A stretch of DNA of 64,000 bases from Amanita rubescens (lineage: Eukaryota; Basidiomycota; Agaricomycetes; Agaricales; Amanitaceae), in the NCBI GenBank assembly GCA_015039365.1, contig WION01000195.1, positions 39,407 through 103,406 on the forward strand, in the 5' to 3' direction. Of this stretch, positions 45,401-57,628 are shown piece after piece. The position numbers were made by a program, and so were the translations under genes. A model generated the notes under the pieces. The model was not told the DNA's origin and did no database searches. It saw only the letters and a program-made list of their open reading frames with translations. Within the stretch, counting starts at the first letter, position 1; each line of letters begins with the position of its first letter.

Positions 45401-47102
45401 GAGCTCATCAATCTCAATATTCCAAGCAACTTGCCCACTGTCATTTGTGGCATCAGATATACAAAACTGCTGAAAGGAACTTAGTATCACTTGCATTTAT
45501 GTCATCTTGCTATTCAGGCATTAGAAATTTGCACCAGAGCTTATTAAAGTTTGATGTGCCAGTGGGACACAATTGTCACATACAACCTGCTCACATGTGT
45601 ATAGTCATTCAAATATTCATCATAAAGTCACTAAACTTACATGCTATTGCACATTTAAGCAGGATGATCATTGTCCTTTGGATGAAGGATACCTACTCCT
45701 CTGTCTACCTGTTCTTAATTTAGTTTGCCCTGCATTTATTTAATTTTCGTAAAAGTACCCAGTAATGTGGGAATTTGCTGAGAACCATCAGAATGACTGT
45801 GTCCAATGACAGTTCACTTTCAGCCAAGACATGTCTAATTGATAACTGTCAATGTTTAAGCTCAGTGTTTTAAATGCAGTTCTCACTGAAGGGCAGATTT
45901 AACACAAAGACCAAGGTTGTTCATTTGTGTTGAGATAAATAGCTCATGTAGACTGGCATCATCAATTGCATTTGCAGTCTGTTCAGTTAATTCATGACAG
46001 TCATTCTCTGGCATATCCATATCTGTTAAACAATGCTGTGTCTATTATGAACAAAAGAGTTTTCACCAAGTTCTCACCTTCCAATTGCACATAAGCTTTA
46101 GGAGGATATGCAGAACTCAAGACTTGAAGAAGATAAGTGCTCTGGAAGGTACTTTCAGCATTCTCTCTGGCCTTTTCCCACTTAACTTTGTCATCCAATA
46201 TACCACTCAAATTGGTATATTCTTGAATTATTTGAGCATCAAATTTGGTGAATATGGTCACCAAAGGAACTGTAAAGTATATACTCATCAGCACACTATA
46301 TCTCCAGTGCTTGATAAATGATTCTGGACTTCTGTGTTGGGTTCATGGATGAGAGGAGAAAACCCAAAGTAGATCATTGATTAGATTTAGTTTAGACTTA
46401 CCTTTCCCTGTCCCTTTATGAAGAACTGAAGTTCTGCATGGGAGAATAGGGCGAGGACTGTCCATAGGTATACAATACCTATGAAAAGATGGGTCATCCA
46501 GCCAGGTAAATGATCATGATCATGATGAAGGTACCAAATGGCATGTAATTGATCTCTCAGCTCAGTTGCAGTGGACCTCTTCTCAATGAATTTCCAGACA
46601 TCTTCCAACTCCTTACTTGTGCCAGCTTCAAAGCCCTGAGAGTCATGGAAAATAAAGTTGCTCCCATGGTATGTGATCTGGTGTTCTATATCATGCATGC
46701 CTCTCTATGTAGGTTTTTTTTGTATCAATGGAGATATTGGTCTGACCATTTGGCCCACCTCAATTGATGGAGTACAAGTGTGTTGCAGAATGTAGCAGTT
46801 GCATACCTACATCATTTGCTAAATAACTAAGTGGCTTGGACTTTGGCTAACAGCTCACCATTCTGGTCATATACAATGGGTTTTGTTCCCTGAGCTACAC
46901 CACAAACCTTCTCAAGAATGGTTGTCTTGCCTGCATTAGCTCTCCCTATAATAAGGATACGAAAATGAGGGCATTTATACTGTTCCTTGAGCTTGGTAGT
47001 GTGCTCAAAATCTATACAAGTCAAATTATGATGATGGTTTCAAGCATACTTTGACCTACCTGGCAGTGTGCACACTGCACTTGAAGTCAGAGTCTCGGCC
47101 AT
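42481..47102 (-). CDS. P-loop GTPase (G-domain protein of basidiomycete type) with extreme intron content
   Basis: Minus strand, start ATG at 47102. Exons supported: 47060-47102, 46859-47011, probably 46811-46818 (8 nt), 46535-46704, 46402-46478, 46078-46269, 45887-46022 and probably 45759-45834. Then comes the three-base-exon array (45643 to 43015), followed by about 42830-42989, about 42724-42748 and 42481-42681. G1 is GRANAGKT (residues 37-44), G3 is HDSQGFEAG (DxxG), and G4 is FTKFD. RGMHDIEHQITY, QLHAIWYCIPMDSPRP, LTEQTANAIDDASLHELFISTQMNNLGLCVKSAL are typical of the large Agaricomycete G-domain family related to AIG1/septin-like P-loop GTPases. The C-terminus has a helix with IAKLSFWIMKPFRNAIMDALG. 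Function unknown; such proteins multiply in mushroom genomes and are suspected in self/non-self signalling. DNA is much more AT-rich than its neighbours. Confidence 0.75.
43013..45645 (-). other. Array of at least 43 intron-like units separated by exactly 3 nt (putative single-codon exons)
   Basis: Read on the minus strand, the pattern is ...AG|NNN|GT(G/A)(A/T)G(T)... repeated every 49-80 bp, usually about 60. I checked 40 consecutive cores from 43013 to 45386; all 40 have exactly three bases between AG and the donor (39 GT, one GC at 45245-45246). Further cores are at 45433 (GC donor), 45582 and 45639. Examples of triplet positions: 43186-43188 GAA, 43483-43485 TTT, 43905-43907 TTT, 44625-44627 TTT, 45132-45134 TTT, 45382-45384 TCT. 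None of the 43 is a stop. The spacer sequences differ strongly but keep donor consensus GTGAGT, branch-like CTAAC/CTGAC words near the 3' end and a TACTAAC in one (between 43189 and 43246). Flanking recognisable exons end and begin in phase 0. Confidence 0.85.
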
Positions 47103-47818
47103 CAATGATACTAAGTGGAGGATGACAGTGGCTTGTAGCAGGGAAATGCAGTACTCCAGTCTCCAGATATGTGTGCAAGGTAAGAGTCGAGGTCACAGGT
47201 ACGACGGACAGGCAACTTGATGGTGCGTGGGAAACGTGACTTGATTTATCTTTCCCACCACCCCCGGTATCTATCTAGCTGCTCATCGGAACGCCAAGTT
47301 GGACCTTTGAAAACGCCAACAACTGCATCGTTTCGTACCATTCGTGCTATGTGGTTTTCACTTTGCAATCAAGATTATTTTCTCCTCCATACCTTGTCCA
47401 AAGTCTTACTGACTAACAATGGCGACGTAAGACAAGCTTGACTATAATCAGCCGGGGCCCGGGATATCTGGCATTCTAGGAGTGCCAGTGTGGCAGGCCG
47501 CGATGCTCCAAAACCCTTATTCATCTCAGCTGATTTGCACTCGATCGAATGTCATAGGGATAAGATTCGGAAGCTTTGCGCTCGAAGATTGAAATGGAAA
47601 CCCAGCAGCTTCTCGATTTTAATCTCTACTAACAGTTCCATACTATTTAAGATCCTACCGGGAATGCGCTTCCGCATCATCACGAGCTAAATACGTAGTT
47701 TAAAAGGAAAATCTAGGAGTTATAACGGTCGTATCATTTAAGTAATGAGAAAAGAAACCTCGTTATGAACGTAAAGCCGTCAAAATTCGTACACGGTCAA
47801 AACGAAGATTAAATAGCA
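47103..47818. other. Intergenic; return from AT-rich to balanced composition
   Basis: No gene seen. The composition changes near 47200. Confidence 0.55.
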
Positions 47819-49233
47819 TCAAGCCGCCTCGATCTGCATGCTCTGGTTATAGTCAGTCGATTTCAATAGCTGAGAATGTACCCACCAATAGCCCACAACA
47901 TCAAATCCCTCTTTGGCCAACGAACGGATAATCTTCCAGTCGTCATCGTACTCGTGATCTCGGAATGGATAAAAGGAAAAGTTCTTCATGGAACCGTACT
48001 TGAATCGCGAGGCAACCATTTGTCCCAGCGCGCCTGCTGAAGATGGCCCGTAATTCATGAAGAAAATCGTCTCCAAGTCCGGGCAAAGCACGTCGTCCGA
48101 GGATAAGGCATCGCTGAACGAGAGTCGAGTCAAAAGCTCGTCTGTCAGCAGTATATCGGCGATCCTGAGGCGAGCGACACTTTTCAATGCTCTTAAACCC
48201 AAACAACTGGGGGTTTCTAAGATGCACCGAAACTCTTCCGAATTGTAATTGAGGTACGCTATCTCAAGGTGGAGTAGATGGCATTCAGAGCGCGTTAACA
48301 TATCCACTAGCGTTTGTATGCGGAGTGGATATATATCGGACCTCCGATTCTGCTTGTGTTCAATTCGAAGGTTGGTTAGATTTCGGCAGAATAATGGAAT
48401 CTATGAGCGGATGTATATCGCATCCTACGCCAATGATCAGCGCCAACTGCCGCAGGTTCTCATGCCTAATATGATGCCTAGATGAATTCGGCGACGCTTC
48501 GATCTTGTAATGGACATCGACAAGCTGCGGGCACGAAGACAAGAAGGATGCCGCTTGAGATGGTGAAACATCATCCAGCCTAAGCTGCGTAAGCTGGGCC
48601 CAAGGAATATTCGTGCCTGGGGTTAATAGGGAAGTCAGAAGTCGGCCATTCGAGATGTCGAAGCTGTGAACAAGAGTAGAAGGGGAACTGTAGCTGGGTC
48701 GAAGGCCCCTCCGTTTCCAACTTCAAAGATCGGAGAGATGGCGCATCCCCATATATTCGAGTAAATGGGACGTCAGTGCACCAATAAGTTAATGTCATAT
48801 TCTCTATTCGCCGGAGATGATCGGATAAGGTTTTCATGAAGTTGTAATTACCGCTTGCACCATCTGGAGTAGAGCAGACGTAAAGGCAGAGAGGCATATT
48901 GCCTGACCGACTGATCCATAACTGGAGTAGCCTGGTGATGGCCTTGGAAGACGACTTGTGGTTGTCAGATGGTGTTTCCAACAAAGCCCATAGTACGGGG
49001 CTCGACAAAGCCACGGCTCGCCAAATGCTACACACATGGCTAAGTAAGAAAGGTAGTGGGGTGGGATAGTTGATGTAGGTCAATGAGCGGCGGGGATCGC
49101 GCGGGTGCAGGTAATATATCTTTTGGTCCGGGAGATCATGGCCATAAATACATTGTACGAAGATCTTGGTAAGAATCTCCACAGGAAGCTTCTGAATGGG
49201 TGAAGCGGCGGCACCTCCTCTGGACGTAGTCAT
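47819..49233 (-). CDS. F-box/LRR-like protein, frame broken twice
   Basis: The N-terminus (start 49233) has a clear F-box, SPIQKLPVEILTKIFVQCI with SHVCSIWRAVALSSPVLWALL, as in the very large F-box families of Agaricomycetes. The body continues with leucine-rich segments: SLRSLKLE, RHLEW, then, one frame over, LLTPGTNIPWAQLTQLRLDD and CPQLVDVHYKI. One frame further come NLTNLRIEH and SECHLLHLEIAYL, and it ends at 47819. Continuity requires removal of one base near 48650 (after LEW) and one near 48388 (in CCGAAATC). F-box proteins recruit substrates to SCF ubiquitin ligases through Skp1; the leucine-rich part would choose the substrate. Either a decaying family member or two insertion errors. 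Confidence 0.7.
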
Positions 49234-50039
49234 TTGAGATTGCAGGGAATGGCAACGGCAGGAGATGGATGACGTTGGGGGAGCGCCCACTGTATGATAC
49301 TGGCGATTATGGTCTGAAGCGAATAAGAGTTTCTTATGCCTTTGTATTATTGCCCGTTGAAGTGCGCGGCTTTGTATTCGGCATTTGAACCGTGACAGAT
49401 AGATGGCCCGGATGACTCCGGAGAATCTAGCTGGATGCTGCCTCGATCATCGATGAACCTTGATCAATCGATAATCATTCACTTAAAACAAAGAAGGAAA
49501 ATAGGCTTCTACCCTTTGATTACTCGGGGAAAGCAGCGAGGCCACGCAGCAAACTGCTGTGCTGAAATGGATATAGTGATTAGTGCCAGTGATGAAAGGT
49601 CAATAGAGTAAAGTGGGATGAGAAAGAAATATTACTTTCAGGTGCTTGAAATAACACATTAGAAGTGGATGCCCTCGATCAGAGAACCACAAGTCGCCGT
49701 GGTCGCTATATCATCTTATTATCGCACTGGGTAACATTAATGAACTCTTTAGACCGCCGAGAACAAGGATTAAAAGCGGTAACTTACAGTGCGGCATCAG
49801 ATCCATCGGCTATAACAGTTTACCGTTCACGCTTCGATGTCCATGCCCGTTATGTTCTAGACTCCAAGCCACAATACCGCTGTCAGTCCAGACTCCATAC
49901 ATTCCTGAAGGCCTAAGGCCTAAGGATTCACACAGTTTTGCGAGATGTCAAACATGCTTATTGATCGGCGCAAGGCGGAGAAAATGACCATTCTACACTA
50001 TATGGAACAGGGAGTACTTGTACCCCTCTGAGGCGTATT
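49234..50039. other. Intergenic
   Basis: No protein-like frame on either strand. A GGCCTAAGGCCTAAGG short repeat is at about 49910. Confidence 0.55.
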
Positions 50040-50353
50040 TCACCGCGCTTTATTACTTTCACCGCTCTTCTCGGCCTCGCTCAAGAACACCTGCGCAGAC
50101 AATGGTTAGTAGATTAACCGGCGCAAAATTAAACGCTTCCATACCTGTTGACCACCAAGACCGTTTTCCCATTGCTGGTATCTGAGAGAAGTCACACCCC
50201 GCCTCTCAGCAGCAACTCGGTAATCCTCCTTCAACGACGCACGCACGGCACGGGCCGTGATTTGGGTGAACTTGTTGTAACTGGCAATGGACATGAGTAA
50301 TTCTATATATCGCTTCAATGTGCAACATACGTGAAAATGTTTCTCCAGCTCAT
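50040..50353 (-). CDS. ATP15: Mitochondrial F1-ATP synthase epsilon subunit (Atp15)
   Basis: Three exons on the minus strand: 50331-50353, 50145-50280, 50040-50090 (69 aa, exact frame). The protein starts MSWRNIFTYNKFTQI, followed by TARAVRASLKEDYRVAAERRG and LRYQQWENGLGGQQVFL, the standard layout of the small epsilon subunit, which sits in the central stalk of F1. It has no cleavable presequence beyond the short amphipathic start, as in other fungi. The longer single-exon frame through this locus reads through intron 1 and is not the protein. Confidence 0.93.
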
Positions 50354-50570
50354 CGTGAAGCACGGTCAAAAGGTTTCTTACCTGTTTGCCAATGCTAACG
50401 TGCAAAACCGTTGGAACGTTACCGGAATTCTCCGTATAAGCACGTGACTTAATGATGACGTAAGGTCTTGTCAAATGATGAGCTCACTCTTTAGTATTTA
50501 CACTTATTTGATATTTCTTGGATTGCACATCCTCTACGCCTTACTCATTATCTTGGTTTCAATACATGAA

Positions 50571-51573
<1,003 letters not shown>

Positions 51574-53597
51574 AACGACACTAGTCTCCTGGCGTCAAAC
51601 TGTCCAAGGCATCGAATACGAATCTTACATTACAGCAAGACGGTATCGCCGGACGGACGTGTTGCTCGTAGGACTTCATGACTCCATGGTACTATACCAT
51701 ACGTACCCATGTGTACTCTTTCGATTTCCCACTATATTTTCTTACGGGTGTATGAATCTGTAACTTTACCAATGGCATATATTGTAACTGTGGTGATCGT
51801 GGCGCCGCGGTATCGAATATTTGTTTTTCAGGATCGCTCGGAGATGGTAATCACCATGGAACAGTGATATGCCGTTGAGGACGTTGCATCGCCTGGCGGC
51901 AAAGCGACGGATGACCGTGGCGGGCGGCCATATATGAAATAGAACAGACACAGAACGCGGGATAGGCCAGCTAAGGATACATCGTACGACATTGTATATA
52001 GTCGACCCCAACATTCGTTACCCGCCGCTACGTAGCGACGCAAAAGTTACATCTAATACGAGTTTTACCCTCCATACCTACGCGCGGTCAGCATACAGTA
52101 CTACGCGCGCGCCTGTGCAGGAACGATGAACCCAAGGGTAGCTCTGATAAATTAATATTTTCGATAAGGCCACTTCCCTGTGCCTGGGAGCCTTCTCTTG
52201 CTTCGCCAGCGAGCGGGTGCCGCTCAAATTTCACTTTTGGGCATAATTCGGTTCCGCCCGCATGGTACCGTAAAAAGAACTATTTGAATAGCACCATGTA
52301 CACGCTCGAATCCGGATCCGTGGCTATGCACTTTACATACCAGTGCAGTTCTCTCGATCGAGTAGCTTATCAGACGTGCCGCTTCCGTTCCATCTTCTAC
52401 TAGTTCTAGTACATTGGTGCTGCTAACGCGCATGCCGACGTCCACGGCTCAAATCTACAATGATAGGATACCGGAAGTACGTTGTGCCTCTAGACCAGCC
52501 TGAGGTCCGGACCAGTCTACGTCCCGCGTGGATACGGGTTCGTATCTGTCTATGTAATATGTTAGGACCTGGCGGCCGGTTTAAAACATACGCGGATCAA
52601 GGTTATCGCACTGTTAAACATCTCTGGTGCACTTGCGATGATATGGATCAGTACCCTGCGGCAGTCATATGTACTCGATGTCACTCAACCAGCCGATTAA
52701 GCAGTAGATGATGCAAGTTATAAACATATCATTAATACAGTTAAGGAATGAAAGCTGAAACGAGACTATATATATCAAATATATCGACGTGTGTTTGTAA
52801 GTGTGCATTACTAGTAGTGTTTTTTTTGGCAAAATGACATGAAAAACGATAACAATGTTATGTATGATGGTCAGAATGAGCAGATGGATGGATGATGAGA
52901 ACATAAAGGCATGCATGTGTCTTCGAGTGATGCGATGGCGACGGATTGAGAAAATGTCGAAAGGGGACATGACCGATATAAAATAAAATATGTGCAAATG
53001 GAGCGGAAACAGGAGATGGAACCGAAAACGGAAAACTTGCGGCCGTGACAAACTCGAAGCAGGGGGACACCGATGGCCGAGGGTAGGAGCCGGGCCGAGA
53101 TGGGGGCCGAGACGAGACGGAAGGAAGGCGGGAAGAAGGGAAAGAGAGAATCAATGTTGACGCAATTGACGTTGACATTGACGTTGACATTGGTGTAGGC
53201 GCCGACGTGGGTGCTGGACGATGGAGTGACGCAAGGTGTACAGAGACCGCTCAAAACCCCGAGCCTGCACGTCATTTTACTCGTCCACCCCTTTCGAAGC
53301 GTCCGTAAAATGAGTTATGTACGGTATGTGACGAAGATGATGATGTTGATGGCGTTTAAAAAAATGATCGCCAAAGTCCCATGACGAGAGAGTCCCTTGA
53401 AACTCGAAACCTTAGTGTAGAACCGAAAGGAGCAAGCTCGGAAAAAGAGATGAGAGATGAAAAGTTGGTGGTACCAGTGGGACTGTGATGACTGCGGTAT
53501 TAATGTACACAGGGGTATCGGTTCGAACGCACAGTGGCGTTGGGCATGGTGTATACCTCACGCTTTTTGGAGGAGTTGCTGATTGAGGTGGCGTGAA
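51574..53597. other. Intergenic, about 2 kb
   Basis: No supported gene. From 52800 to 53270 the minus strand is strongly pyrimidine-rich, like a 5' leader, with a short GACGTTGACATT repeat at 53157-53193. Open frames there are low-complexity and not convincing. Confidence 0.5.
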
Positions 53598-54491
53598 TCA
53601 GCCACACTTTGCAAGGAGGCGGCAGAGGCACAGGAGGCGCTCCGTACATGTCGTGCAGCCACTCGCGTCAACACGATCCTGCCCAGCTTTGTCCCTTGCA
53701 TACTCATGCAGCTGCTGGACAAATCCGAAGTTAGGCTCTGCCACCCTTCGTTTGTTCTTGATAAACTTGAGTGCCTCAGTGGGCGTCCATCCAAAGTGTG
53801 CCATCAGATACGCAGCGACGACGCTAACGGACCGACTGATGCCCTCTACGCAGTGAACGAGTACTCGTGAATTCGGGTCTCGCGAAAGAGCATCACCTAT
53901 CCATGCGGTTGTCTGTGGCAGGTGAGCAAGCGAGCTCGGCAAATGGAAAGTCTTCCACGCGGACTTGGAGCCTGACGGGAGGTAGGTGTGGATGCAGAAG
54001 GGTTGCAGGGGGTACATAGATGGCGTCGGGAAGGGTGGAGAGGATATGGGTGATACGATGTGAGGAGAGGCAGGCGGGGTTCTCGGCGAAGGAAAGATCA
54101 GAAATATAGAGGCCCGGTATGATCTCAGATACGCCTCTCGTGCTCGCGTGATGTGTTGGCGAGAAGGGATTGGCAGACGGGAGTGGAGCGAGTTGAGTAG
54201 TGTGCGACTAAATGGCCATTTGGCATGGTTGTTCGAGTGGGAAGGTGGGTAGAAGCCGGACAGGTCACTGGTCTGCGATGAAACAGCGGGTATGGCCAAA
54301 GCGGCGAAGGACTGCAAACGAGGATGAGGCCTCTGTGGTCGCATTGTTCTTGCTGCACAACTGGTGGCGAGTTTGCCGGATTGGACGGGCAAATGCGAGG
54401 GAGAAGAAGCGGTCTGAAAACGAGGGGTGAGTGGAACGATTAAAAGGAGTCGGGTCTCGGTACATACGGTGTAAATTTCGAGTCGGGACAT
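53598..54491 (-). CDS. Dual-specificity protein phosphatase, frame broken once
   Basis: The catalytic P-loop is VLVHCVEGISRSVSVV (HCX5R plus Ser), followed by AAYLMAHFGWTPTEALKFIKNKR and NFGFVQQLHEY, all standard for small dual-specificity phosphatases. Upstream, in the neighbouring frame, PGLYISDLSFAENPACLSSHRITHILSTLPD and VRVEDFPFAELAC form the expected N-terminal half with the general-acid Asp in VEDFPF. The two halves join only if one base near 53926 is surplus; no GT-AG intron fits there. A first small exon (54468-54491) may precede. Fungal members dephosphorylate MAP kinases or cell-cycle targets; the specific substrate is not apparent. Confidence 0.72.
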   Translation of the reverse strand: MSRLEIYTVCTETRLLLIVPLTPRFQTASSPSHLPVQSGKLATSCAARTMRPQRPHPRLQSFAALAIPAVSSQTSDLSGFYPPSHSNNHAKWPFSRTLLNSLHSRLPIPSRQHITRAREAYLRSYRASIFLIFPSPRTPPASPHIVSPISSPPFPTPSMYPLQPFCIHTYLPSGSKSAWKTFHLPSSLAHLPQTTAWIGDALSRDPNSRVLVHCVEGISRSVSVVAAYLMAHFGWTPTEALKFIKNKRRVAEPNFGFVQQLHEYARDKAGQDRVDASGCTTCTERLLCLCRLLAKCG

Positions 54492-55039
54492 GCGGTGGCA
54501 GCTAGAATGGGGATGGCGGTTGAAAGGGAGCTTTTAAAGTATTATGGGTTCTGACCAGCTGTGTTACTTCTCACCCGAGCTTGCCCCTTCGGTTGTCCTG
54601 ACTTTCGGTTTTCCGGAGTTAATCCATCCGCGGTTACGCTGTGCGGAAAGGTACAGCCACATCGGCCCTCTATGTAATCGAGATCCCATCATATGTTTCG
54701 TGTTCCAACCTGCTCTCCTGAGTCCTGACGCTTCTTCTATTTAATCAATCTGGGTAATCGAATAAGGCTGGACAACTACAAGACAAAAATGAACATATAG
54801 CAATAGACAATCCTTGAACCGTGGATCAGACCTGCCAAGCAACGCACTACAAGCATGATTGACAGGGTCTGTCACCAGATTGGGAATGAACAAAATGAGA
54901 AAGACAGCTTGTAATTTCGGGTCGGAGTCGACTCCCCGGTCAAGCTCCACGTCTTCCTTCCATCCGTTGCCGACGCATCTAAATAAGATCCCTAATGATC
55001 CCGCTTAGCAAGGTCCAGATAAACAATTACCAACCACAC
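54492..55039. other. Intergenic between DSP 5' end and eIF4A 3' end
   Basis: No gene seen. Confidence 0.55.
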
Positions 55040-56666
55040 TTACGCGACATTCAAGGGCATCTCGTCGATCTGTGTGTTGTAGAATTCTGCCAAATCACAT
55101 GTTAGTCATGTATACCCCAGGCACACAGCTAACTCACGTTCAATGTCACGGAGCATTCGGACGTCGTCTGTCGTCACAAAGTTGATCGCGACTCCCTTAC
55201 GTCCGAACCGTCCACCACGGCCAATACGGTGGATGTAATTTTCACGGTTGGTGGGCAAGTCATAGTTGATGACCAGCGAAACTTGCTGCACATCGATTCC
55301 GCGAGCAAGGAGGTCGGTTGTAATAAGAACACGGGAAGAACCCGATCGGAACTCCTTCATTAAAACCTCACGCTGTTTCTGTTCCATATCACCATGCTGT
55401 AGCAAGTGTTTAGTTAATAACGGGCCTATATGAAGAAGAATCAGAGACGCACCATAGCGGACACGGTGAACTCGCGAGAGTGCATTTTCTCGGTAAGCCA
55501 GTCGACTTTCCGCCTCGTGTTGCAAAAGATAACAGCTTGAGTGATCGTCACAGTTTCATAAAGATCGCAAAGCGTGTCCAACTTCCACTTCCTCTTTCTC
55601 AACAGCAATGTAAAATTGTTTAATACCCTCAAGAGTCAACTCGTCACGCTTGACAAGGATCCGAATTGGATTCACGCATGAATTTTTTCGTTACTTCCAG
55701 CACATCTGCTGGCATTGTGGCAGAAAGCAGTACAACTTGAGTATCTTGCGGAAGAAGTTGGAAAACTATTTCAGATGATGTCAGAAACTCTATTGCACCG
55801 GGAGAGTCGGGTCCAAATATGCACCTTCGTAAATCTGATCCTTGAAACCACGGGAAAGCATCTCATCTGCCTCGTCGAGACAGAATATCTTAATAGTGTC
55901 CGTCTTCAACGCGCGACGATTGATCATGTCGAATACTCGACCAGGGGTACCGACAACGACGTGAACACCTTCTTGCAACTTGGCCATGTCCTCACGGACG
56001 TTAGTCCCGCCGACGCAGGCATGGCACTCTACATTCATGTAATCGCCGAGGGCGACAACGACTTTTTGGATTTGCTGAGCCAATTCACGCGTAGGTGCTA
56101 GGATCAAAGCTTGGGTACCCTTAATGTTCATGTCCAGCTGTCAAATGGAGTTCAGCTGTGCCCGCTGGATGGGGATGGCTTCACGGACCTTCTGGAGAAT
56201 GGAGATAGAGAAAGTGGCGGTCTTTCCAGTTCCAGATTGCGCTTGGGCGATGACATCGTGGCCTTTGATAACGGGAACGATCGCGCGCTGTTGGATTGCT
56301 GATGGGCGTTCGAAACTGGGGGCCACAGCAATCAGTACACTATCACATGCAGGAGAGAAAAAACGCACCCATATGCATAAATGCCACGGAGCAATTCTGC
56401 CTTAAGATCCATGTTATCAAAGCTGTATATCATGAAATAAAACGCTGTGCTCGACATAGATCCTGACCACTCAACTTGTCTACAACTTGATCCCAGTTGG
56501 ATTCAATCTCGCTTTCTGCGACATCTTGAAGTTCTTCCCTGTTAACAGCACGACCATCAGTTAGATATCGAAACTACATGACTTTCTGCCCTGCTTTCCA
56601 AATGAGATTGGAAAGCATTCGGAAGGCTATACAGAAAACACAAAGAAAAGACACTGACGCTGACAT
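55040..56666 (-). CDS. TIF1: Translation initiation factor eIF4A (DEAD-box helicase), two single-base insertions
   Basis: Eight exons on the minus strand: 56659-56666, 56476-56538, 56369-56422, 56189-56315, 55825-56137, 55453-55765, 55138-55396, 55040-55086. With one surplus base near 55671 and one near 55586 the length is 393 codons, the usual size. Motifs in order: [15 protein letters not shown] (Q motif), AQSGTGKT (I), PTRELAQQ (Ia), GTPGRV (Ib), DEADEML (II), LLSATMP (III), [12 protein letters not shown] (IV), [15 protein letters not shown] (V) and [10 protein letters not shown] (VI), ending [10 protein letters not shown]. eIF4A unwinds mRNA leaders in eIF4F. The first coding exon is 8 nt. 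Both frame breaks lie in the C-terminal helicase domain; in an essential gene this suggests assembly errors, or else a second, defective copy. Confidence 0.9.
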
Positions 56667-57628
56667 CCTGGTTTGAAAGGTAGAGTGTTGTATCTATGCG
56701 ATCGCCTAAAAAATAAAGCGGAGATTGGAAGATTATCAAAATCGATAAGGCTTGATGTGGAAATGACGAGAACGTACGGCGAAGTGGAGCCTTGGCGGTC
56801 CTGTGTTGATTTTACGGTTATACGGGCAAAGGTTAGCCTTTTTGCGACGAGAGTAAAGAATATCTCGTCTGCTCGTTTGTTTGGTTCTGATTTTTTTTCA
56901 GACCTGTGCTTTTCGGCAAGATCCGGGACCCGCTGACATCACGCGCGTGATAAATCCATGACGCACTATCTACCTGTAGGCCTGATCTGCCACTGCCATC
57001 AGAGGCATTTACATGCGGCTGTACTTCCTCGAGTCGCCACAATCGCCACTGTACCCCACCGAGACTATATCAATTCGCAGCGACCCTCTTTTACTTAACC
57101 TCCGATCACCGAACTCTCCACAGTAGCGCCTTCCCTGACCCTATATTTATCGCCCTCGGAACACGCTGATATCGTCTCAGGTCTGAGTTTAGGTATCCCC
57201 GACTGGCTGCTAGTGGGTTTTCGGCAACGGGCTACAGTTGCCTTTCCTTACTTTCCGCGTGTTATGAAGCAGACGATCACGTTTTGACCGGGAGTTTCAA
57301 CAGCTTTCTCCTAAAACTAAAAACAAACAGTTAGACGATTTGCCATTCGCGCCAATCGTCGATCGCTAATTGTTCACGATTGGCATGGATCTTACCAATT
57401 GCCTACCGCTGAGCCCTGGGCGTTGGAACGAACCCGCCTGCTTGCATTATTGAGCAATAGAATTGCTGTATACGATTAGCATTTGATAGAACCTATGAAG
57501 ACGTTTCACCTTAATGAATGTGCGAATAATGTTTCTAGGGTACATCCTCCATTCCATATACTGCCAACTATACATGATCCTCGGATGATAAAACCGATGA
57601 GAATCTAAGTGAGTAATACAACAGGCTA
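56667..57628. other. Intergenic, eIF4A promoter side
   Basis: About 1 kb without a credible gene. Confidence 0.55.

Noticed and set aside
43013..45645. CRISPR-like array (short conserved cores with unique spacers of about 45-60 nt)
   Set aside because: The conserved cores are splice-site words with a variable centre, the setting is a eukaryotic gene with matching phases on both sides, and there is no cas gene.
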